Shown piece by piece: positions 5,809 to 10,721 of a DNA stretch of 10,721 bases (position 1 is the first letter of the stretch; every line of letters starts with the position of its first letter). The stretch covers positions 1 through 10,721 of the forward strand of contig JBCCFW010000224.1 in assembly GCA_039029535.1 (NCBI GenBank), given 5' to 3'. The notes under the pieces were generated by a model, which saw only the letters and a list, made by a program, of their open reading frames with translations, was not told the origin of the DNA and searched no databases. The position numbers were made by a program, and so were the translations under genes. This stretch comes from JBCCFW01 sp039029535. GTDB taxonomy: Bacteria > Acidobacteriota > JBCCFW01.

Positions 5809-8800
5809 CTACGGGCAGTCGGGGCCCGGCTCGATGGTCAGTGACTGCCAGCCGCCGTCACCCAGGGTGCCGTCCTCGTTGACCACCTGAACCCACTGGT
5901 GATTCCAGGCGATCGGATCGAAGAGTCCGGGCTGCGACTCGGGATCGATGGTGACGCTCCAGTCGAGGCTGGTCAGCTCCGGCAGGACCGTCGACGGCAG
6001 GCTCGGAGCGACCGGTCGGCCAGCCATGAGCCCGTAGAAGAGAAGGGGCTCCATCTCGACGGCCGTCTCCCAGACCGCTCGGCCGTTGGCGTCGCTGTCT
6101 TCAGTGGCGTAGAGGGGCAAGACGAGACGGGTCAGCGTCGGCTGTGACTTCTCGTCGTCGAAGGGCTGAGAGGTGTCCGGCGGTCCTTCCGAGCGGAGGG
6201 TCGCGACGTGGAGGTGTAGCTCTGCGCCGGGGCGGATGTCGTCCCCGGAGACCCGGAAGCGGCGCGGCGCTTCGTGGCGGAGATCGCAGAGGCCGAATCC
6301 GTCGGGCGGGCCGTCATCGAGCAGTGCGTTCTGGTAGACGCGCACGGTGTGCGAGAAGAAGCCGAACTGCCCCACGCCCACGGTGGGGGGCGGCACCCAC
6401 AGCTTGCTGAACGACGGGATGTCGACGTGTGCCGTGTTGGGCACCATGGGGAGGAGCTGGATCTCGCTCGGCGCAGGTCCGGTCAGGGGAGTGGGGGCGC
6501 CATCGGGGTGAGCGAAGCGACGCTCGGTGCCGAGGGGCGTGGACGTGAAGACGAGCCGATCGTCGGCCGTCACGAGGGTCGCGAGGAGCACGACCCGCGG
6601 AAGGGAGTTGGCAGCCGGATCGGAGGGTCGGTAGAGATCGGCGTGCGGGTCGAACCAGTAGTCCCTGGCGAAGCCCGCGACGTGCCCCCGGACGGCGAGC
6701 CCGGCGTTGGCGACTCGTGCTTGGCTCTCGGCCAGGTCGAGGGCGTCCAGGACCGTCGTGTCGGTCCGATTGTCCGAGTCGACCGTCACGTTGCGACCCA
6801 CGATCGGCGCGGTGCCGAAGTCGAACTCGTGGCAGTACTGGTTCACCGCGATGAGGTTGTCGCAGAAGGTTCCGGGCCCCGGCACCTGACTGCAGTACAG
6901 GAGGTCGAAGCCGAGGAAGTTGAAGCCGTTGATCGTCGCCATCACGTTGCCGGCTCCGCTCGGGAACAACCCCGTGTGCGACAACCCCTCGTAGCCGGTC
7001 ACCGGCGTGCCGAAGGGCAGGCTCGCGCCATCGGTGCTGAGTCGTGACTCCTTCTGGAACAGCCCTCGCATCGCCGCGCTCTCCATCGGCTGAGCCACCG
7101 CGCTCAGCGTGGCGTCGTCGGGAATCGGGTGCGGTTGCTGCTGGTCGGTCGCGACGGTGATGACGTTGTTGCTGCCCTCGGGCAAGGCATGACAGGACTG
7201 ACAGGAGCCCTGGCCGTCGCTGACTGCGGTGAAGAAGAGCTTGAGACCCTTCCTGGCTCCCGAGCCTGAGAGCTCTTCGGTCAAGAAAGGGGTCTCTGGC
7301 GCATCGTCGGGATCGCCGACGTCTCCGGAGAACACTCTCTCGACGGGCTGCCGCGGGTTGGGCGGGTAGTGGATGCTGTTGATGAACTCTTCGTAGGCCT
7401 TCATGTCGGCCGTCGAGAGCTCGGCTCCTCCCATGAGATTGGCGAACGCGGGATTGAAGGCGGTGAAGTCGTCGCGATCCGCTCGCCAGTGGTACCGCCC
7501 GTTGGTGAAGAGCGGCATCGATTCCGGCGGCACCTCCCAGTTGAGCAGGCCCTGCAACGACTGGGTGACCATGAACTCCTTGTTCGCCGGCCAGTCGTCG
7601 AGCGAGATGTTGTCGATCTCTGGGGGCAGGGGGGCACCGACGCCGTCGCTGAGGTCCCAGGCCAGCCCGTCCGTTCGTCCATCGAGATGACAGCTCGAGC
7701 AGGACACGAAGCCGCTGCCGGAGAGCCTGGCGTCATAGAGGAACTCCCGGCCCGCGAGGATCCAGGGAGGCACCGGGTGGCTCCTCAGGTCGAAGCTCGC
7801 TGCGACGGTCTCCGCGAGGGGGTCGATGACCGTCACCGAGTTCGTGAAGCGGTTGAGAACATAGAGGCGTTCCTGTCCGGGCCGATCCCGCAGGGCCAGG
7901 CCTCGGGGGCCTTTCCTCGTCGAGGACGCTCCCGGGGACAGGTCGATCAGGCCACGCGGCCATTGCAGCGGCGTGACGTTCAGGTCCGGCTCGAAGACAC
8001 CGATCCGATCGCTCGAGAAGGCTGCGACGAACACCTTTGGCAGCTCGCCAGGTCGTTCGAGGACCGCGAGGTCGGTGAGCTGGGCCAGGGCGCCGGCCTT
8101 GGCGACCGGCATCGTCAGGGGGAGACCGCCACCGCCCCTGCTCCCGAATCCTCCCGAGCCTGCGAAGCCGGACCGACGGCGGCTCGAGCGCTCGATGGGA
8201 CCGTGACCGTTCACCGGGTTCTCGGTGAGCAACGACGAGTTGAGGACGGGGCCGGGAGGCTCGGTGAGCTGATGCAGGTTCACGTCGCGGCGGTGCACGG
8301 TCGGGCTCGCCGAGCAGGCGTCCTCCACCACGTAGAGGATGCTCTCGACGAAGCCGCTCGTCGCGTTCCGTGCCTCCTCTTCTCCGAAGAGCTCGCCATT
8401 CCTCGCTTCAGCACCCACGAGGTACAACGTGTCGTCGTCACCGAAGGCCATGTTCCAGTTCGTGGAGCCCAGCCCGGCCAGGGCGCGTGCATCGCTCCCG
8501 TCCAGTCCTTCGGAGTAGACGTCGAAGTCGTAGCGGGTCGGCACGTTGCCGCCGAGGTGTCCGAGCACGAAGAGGCGGTCACAGGCCGTCGCCAGGGTCC
8601 AAGGCTGCTTGAGGGCCATGTCGTCGGAGAGGGTGTCGCCGTTCAGGTCGAGGCCGGAAGGGAGCACGGCCGCGCGACGCTCGGCGCCGGGCGTGATGGG
8701 GCTCAGGTCGAGGGCGTCGTAGCTCCCGATGGCGTCGTGGGTCGCGTGCGCCACGTGCAGGACCGGTTGTGGCCCCATCGGGCCGTCCAGCTCGACGTAG

Positions 8801-9237
8801 ACGAGGTCCATCGGCTCGTCGGTCACCGGCACGGTCAGGGTCAGCTCGGCCGAGAAGCTGGTGGGACCCATGGGTGCTTCGATCGCGACGACGCTGATCG
8901 AATCGCCGAGAAAGTTCGCCACGTAGAGGCTCTGTCGCTCCTCGACCCAGCGCACCGAGACGGGCTCCAATCCGAGCGCTTCTCGCTCCAGGAAGCGCGG
9001 TCGTCCGGCTGCGTCCTCGTTGGTGTCGTAGAGCTCGACCGAGTTGTCGGGCGTGTTCAGGATCGCCAGGTAGTCGTGGCCGGCGATCGTGAACACCTCG
9101 ATGGGATGGACCTGCGGACTCTCGACGTTGAAGTAGTCCGTTCGGCCCTGAGCCGAGACGGGGTGGGGGGCGAGCACGGCCAGGCCGCACGACAGCACGC
9201 CAAGAAGCACGGACACGAAACGGGACAGGGCTCTCAT
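5809..9237 (-). CDS. Secreted YVTN-like propeller / dihaem cytochrome c protein
   Basis: The protein has 1142 residues from the ATG at 9235-9237, supported by GGAGG six bases upstream and a signal peptide (MRALSRF, then VSVLLGVLSCGLAVLA, cleavage likely at PVSA/Q, residue 29). A longer frame to 9417 adds 60 Arg-rich residues and is rejected. Residues ~40-500 contain propeller strands such as YLAILNTPDNSVELYD, LYVANFLGDSISVV and LYVLNRFTNSVTVID, interrupted near 343-373 by a Gly/Ser/Arg-rich loop. Haem sites follow: CSSCH at residue ~513 (7687-7701) and CQSCH at ~679 (7189-7203). Between them YHWRADRDDFTAFNPAF and FINSIHYPPNP are typical of dihaem proteins related to the cytochrome c peroxidase/MauG superfamily, and after the second site comes GLSHTG. 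The last ~350 residues are beta-rich and unassigned. Covalent haem attachment implies a periplasmic or outer-surface redox role; the substrate is unknown. TPR and cytochrome genes are co-oriented with a 290-bp gap. Confidence 0.87.
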   Translation of the reverse strand: MRALSRFVSVLLGVLSCGLAVLAPHPVSAQGRTDYFNVESPQVHPIEVFTIAGHDYLAILNTPDNSVELYDTNEDAAGRPRFLEREALGLEPVSVRWVEERQSLYVANFLGDSISVVAIEAPMGPTSFSAELTLTVPVTDEPMDLVYVELDGPMGPQPVLHVAHATHDAIGSYDALDLSPITPGAERRAAVLPSGLDLNGDTLSDDMALKQPWTLATACDRLFVLGHLGGNVPTRYDFDVYSEGLDGSDARALAGLGSTNWNMAFGDDDTLYLVGAEARNGELFGEEEARNATSGFVESILYVVEDACSASPTVHRRDVNLHQLTEPPGPVLNSSLLTENPVNGHGPIERSSRRRSGFAGSGGFGSRGGGGLPLTMPVAKAGALAQLTDLAVLERPGELPKVFVAAFSSDRIGVFEPDLNVTPLQWPRGLIDLSPGASSTRKGPRGLALRDRPGQERLYVLNRFTNSVTVIDPLAETVAASFDLRSHPVPPWILAGREFLYDARLSGSGFVSCSSCHLDGRTDGLAWDLSDGVGAPLPPEIDNISLDDWPANKEFMVTQSLQGLLNWEVPPESMPLFTNGRYHWRADRDDFTAFNPAFANLMGGAELSTADMKAYEEFINSIHYPPNPRQPVERVFSGDVGDPDDAPETPFLTEELSGSGARKGLKLFFTAVSDGQGSCQSCHALPEGSNNVITVATDQQQPHPIPDDATLSAVAQPMESAAMRGLFQKESRLSTDGASLPFGTPVTGYEGLSHTGLFPSGAGNVMATINGFNFLGFDLLYCSQVPGPGTFCDNLIAVNQYCHEFDFGTAPIVGRNVTVDSDNRTDTTVLDALDLAESQARVANAGLAVRGHVAGFARDYWFDPHADLYRPSDPAANSLPRVVLLATLVTADDRLVFTSTPLGTERRFAHPDGAPTPLTGPAPSEIQLLPMVPNTAHVDIPSFSKLWVPPPTVGVGQFGFFSHTVRVYQNALLDDGPPDGFGLCDLRHEAPRRFRVSGDDIRPGAELHLHVATLRSEGPPDTSQPFDDEKSQPTLTRLVLPLYATEDSDANGRAVWETAVEMEPLLFYGLMAGRPVAPSLPSTVLPELTSLDWSVTIDPESQPGLFDPIAWNHQWVQVVNEDGTLGDGGWQSLTIEPGPDCP

Positions 9238-9243
9238 GCGAAG

Positions 9244-9248
9244 CCTCC
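9244..9248 (-). promoter_or_regulatory. Ribosome-binding site GGAGG for the cytochrome gene
   Basis: On the minus strand GGAGG stands six bases before the ATG at 9235-9237. Together with the signal peptide beginning there, it fixes the start and excludes the ATG at 9417. Confidence 0.75.
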
Positions 9249-9527
9249 GAAGATGAAAGAGGTCGACACGCGCGGAGAGAGCGGCCCGACGGCTCGCAGA
9301 ATGGGAGCTGCCGCCGCGGCACCGTCGCGATCGCTCGTGCAGAGAGACATGGGGCCCGGCGTCCGAGGAGACCATCCCGGCCGTCCTGTATTCGCGGCAA
9401 GGTAGACGGTCGGTCATGATCCTCGTGCGAGGTCCTGGCGGAGGCGTCCGGCCTCGAGATCGGGCGATGGGGAGAGAGCATCGCGCTGGGCGCCGTCAGA
9501 GCCGACGACTCTCGTGCCTGCCCGCGG
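9249..9527. other. Gap between TPR gene and cytochrome gene
   Basis: No credible gene lies here; the frames that cross it are extensions or shadows. It should hold the 3' end of the TPR transcript and the cytochrome leader. A weak hairpin (GCGATG 9464-9469 with CATCGC 9479-9484, nine-base loop) lies 43 nt past the TPR stop. A short palindrome, CCTCG-tg-CGAGG, is at 9421-9432. I could not identify a promoter with confidence, so both cotranscription with the TPR gene and an independent promoter remain possible. Confidence 0.4.
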
Positions 9528-10721
9528 TCAGTCTTCGGCGACCGTGCCGTGCAGCGTGTCAGGGTCTTCGGCGCGGAGGGCGCGGCGAAGGAGCACGGCG
9601 GCCGGGGAGTGGAGCCAGTAGGGCTCGCGCCACTCGTCGGGCAGGTGGAGGGCGAAGTCGTGGACCAGCTCCTGGGCCAGCTCGAGCTGGCCGTCGACGC
9701 CAGCTTCGTGCCAGGCCAGGCAGGTCTCGACCCGGACGAACACCGTCCCACTCCGCAGCTCGTCGGAGAGGTCCGGCCCATGTCCGGTGCTCTCACCGAG
9801 GGCTGCGAGCTGAGCGTACACGTAGGCCAGCCACGTTGGGGCCCCCCACGCCTCGGCGAGGGGACTGGCCTCCAGGAGCAGCTCGAGTGCTTCGTCTTCC
9901 CGACCCGTCTGGCGCAACAAGCGACCCAGGGTGGCGAGGGCGGGCGTTCTCGCCTCGTGGGAGGCCTCGCTGGAGATCGCATCCAGGCTACTTCGGGAGT
10001 CCGCGATGGCGCGCTCGAGGTCGCCTCGTGCTTCCCAGATCGTGGAGCGGTCCGCGTGGGCTCGGCTGGTGAAGAGGGCCGATTGCTGGGTCGTGGGGTG
10101 TGCGAGAACGCGCTCGATTCTCTCTGCTGCCTCGGACAGGAGACCGCAGTCCAGCTCGAGCTTGGCGAGCTCTTGCTCGGTGTAGATCATCAACCGGTCA
10201 TGACGCAGCTCACGCGCCATGGAGAGGGCTTGCACCGACTCGTGGTGGGCCCGCTGGAGCTGGCGATCACGACGGGCCACGACGGCGAGGTTGCCTCGCG
10301 CGTTGGCCTCGACGGCGCGGTACCCTGCCTTCGAGGCCAGCTCGGCGGCGCGGCTGTAGAGCTCATCTGCTCGAGTGACCTCGCCCCGCTTGAACGCGAT
10401 GCGGCCGAGCTGTTGCAGCGCCCACATCTGGTGTTCGGGATCGCTCATCTCACGGCTCATGCTCAGAGCGAGCTCGCCGACTTCGACGGCTCGATCGTCT
10501 TGGTCGAGTCGGGTCAGGGCGGTCTGCAGGTACAGGAGGCCGAACAGCTCCGTGCGTCGATTGCCGGCCTCGCGTGCCAGGCGGACGGCTTGGTCGGCGT
10601 GGTCACTGGCCTCCGACGCCTTGGCGGCATCTCCGTGGAGCTGAGAGAGAGAGAGATGGGCCTTGGCTTCGAGGTCGACGTCTCCCAGCTCTCTCGAGAC
10701 TCGAAGGGCGCGTTCTGCGAG
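9528..10721 (-). CDS. TPR-repeat protein, C-terminal part (5' end outside window)
   Basis: The frame is open from the right edge to the TGA at 9528-9530 (397 codons visible). The Met at 10460 is internal, because helical repeat sequence continues upstream of it (LAERALRVSRELGD, RAVEVGELALSMSREM). The product is nearly all alpha-helical, with repeated TPR-like pairs such as ALQQLGRIAFKRGEVTRADE, YSRAAELASKAGYR, ARGNLAVVARR and LATLGRLLRQTGREDEALEL. No catalytic motif is in the visible part. In GC-rich bacteria such TPR arrays often form the C-terminus of Ser/Thr kinases, AAA/STAND ATPase regulators or LuxR/MalT-like proteins, so a signalling role is plausible but unproven; the missing N-terminus would decide. 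It lies upstream of the cytochrome gene on the same strand. Confidence 0.82.
   Translation of the reverse strand, partial: LAERALRVSRELGDVDLEAKAHLSLSQLHGDAAKASEASDHADQAVRLAREAGNRRTELFGLLYLQTALTRLDQDDRAVEVGELALSMSREMSDPEHQMWALQQLGRIAFKRGEVTRADELYSRAAELASKAGYRAVEANARGNLAVVARRDRQLQRAHHESVQALSMARELRHDRLMIYTEQELAKLELDCGLLSEAAERIERVLAHPTTQQSALFTSRAHADRSTIWEARGDLERAIADSRSSLDAISSEASHEARTPALATLGRLLRQTGREDEALELLLEASPLAEAWGAPTWLAYVYAQLAALGESTGHGPDLSDELRSGTVFVRVETCLAWHEAGVDGQLELAQELVHDFALHLPDEWREPYWLHSPAAVLLRRALRAEDPDTLHGTVAED
10643..10656. repeat. Dinucleotide tract (GA)7 inside the TPR gene
   Basis: Seven uninterrupted GA units on the plus strand read as (TC)7 in the coding strand, encoding part of a HLSLSQL-like helix. 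Such tracts can slip during replication; a change of one unit would shift the frame. At this length the effect is uncertain. Confidence 0.6.

Noticed and set aside
5140..5844. 234-codon plus-strand frame as an intact gene
   Set aside because: Only its middle part resembles a protein family; the start has no signal or RBS and the end is out of frame relative to the tectonin match, which resumes in another frame.
7369..9405. Long plus-strand frame (678 codons) opposite the cytochrome gene
   Set aside because: It is antisense to a gene with signal peptide, RBS and haem motifs; its product is rich in Arg, Val, Glu and Gly without domains, as expected for a GC-rich shadow frame.
9238..9417. Upstream ATG giving a longer cytochrome protein
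   Set aside because: It adds 60 Arg/Ser-rich residues ahead of a clear signal peptide; GGAGG precedes the ATG at 9237.
8579..9982. Minus-strand frame (467 codons) spanning the TPR-cytochrome gap
   Set aside because: It overlaps both real genes in another frame, with a Ser/Arg/Pro-rich product typical of out-of-frame translation.

Overview
The window comes from a GC-rich (roughly 60-67% by eye) Gram-negative bacterium. It holds four protein genes and one decayed gene, and most of them encode large secreted proteins. Codon use with strong G/C third positions, FG-GAP repeats of the type frequent in Planctomycetota, Myxococcota and Acidobacteriota, and a Bacteroidota-like surface protein with a type-IX-secretion sorting domain all fit a poorly sampled high-GC lineage. 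Candidates are Acidobacteriota, Myxococcota, a candidate phylum, or a high-GC member of the FCB group. The window has no rRNA, tRNA or phylogenetic marker, so the phylum cannot be fixed.

Layout, left to right. At 1-2013 (+) is the 3' part of a secreted seven-bladed FG-GAP beta-propeller protein with a C-terminal beta-sandwich-like domain; its start lies just outside the window. Between it and the next gene are two strong hairpins (2052-2085 and 2103-2141), which fit terminators for the two converging genes. At 2147-5023 (-) is a 958-residue multidomain surface protein with a signal peptide, a Bacteroidota-style N-terminal module, an acidic/Gly linker, Ig/PKD-like modules and a gliding-motility-associated (CHU_C / type B T9SS) C-terminal domain. 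A roughly 365-bp divergent intergenic region follows. At 5389-5719 (+) is a frameshifted, 5'-truncated tectonin-repeat remnant, followed by a perfect 12-bp-stem hairpin (5742-5771). At 5809-9237 (-) is a 1142-residue secreted cytochrome with two CxxCH haem sites behind a YVTN-like propeller. At 9528 to the right edge (-) is the C-terminal part of a TPR-rich protein.

Three unrelated beta-propeller types (FG-GAP, tectonin, YVTN-like) and a probable T9SS client lie side by side, so the region looks like a cell-surface/secretome neighbourhood. It does not look like a metabolic operon. The genes alternate in strand, so only the TPR and cytochrome genes could share a transcript, and a 290-bp gap separates them. 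I saw no CRISPR array, insertion sequence, integrase, toxin-antitoxin pair or defence module. The most unusual points are the complete Bacteroidota-like T9SS architecture in a GC-rich genome, a C7 tract just ahead of its sorting domain, the tectonin pseudogene that keeps its terminator, and the long propeller-dihaem cytochrome.
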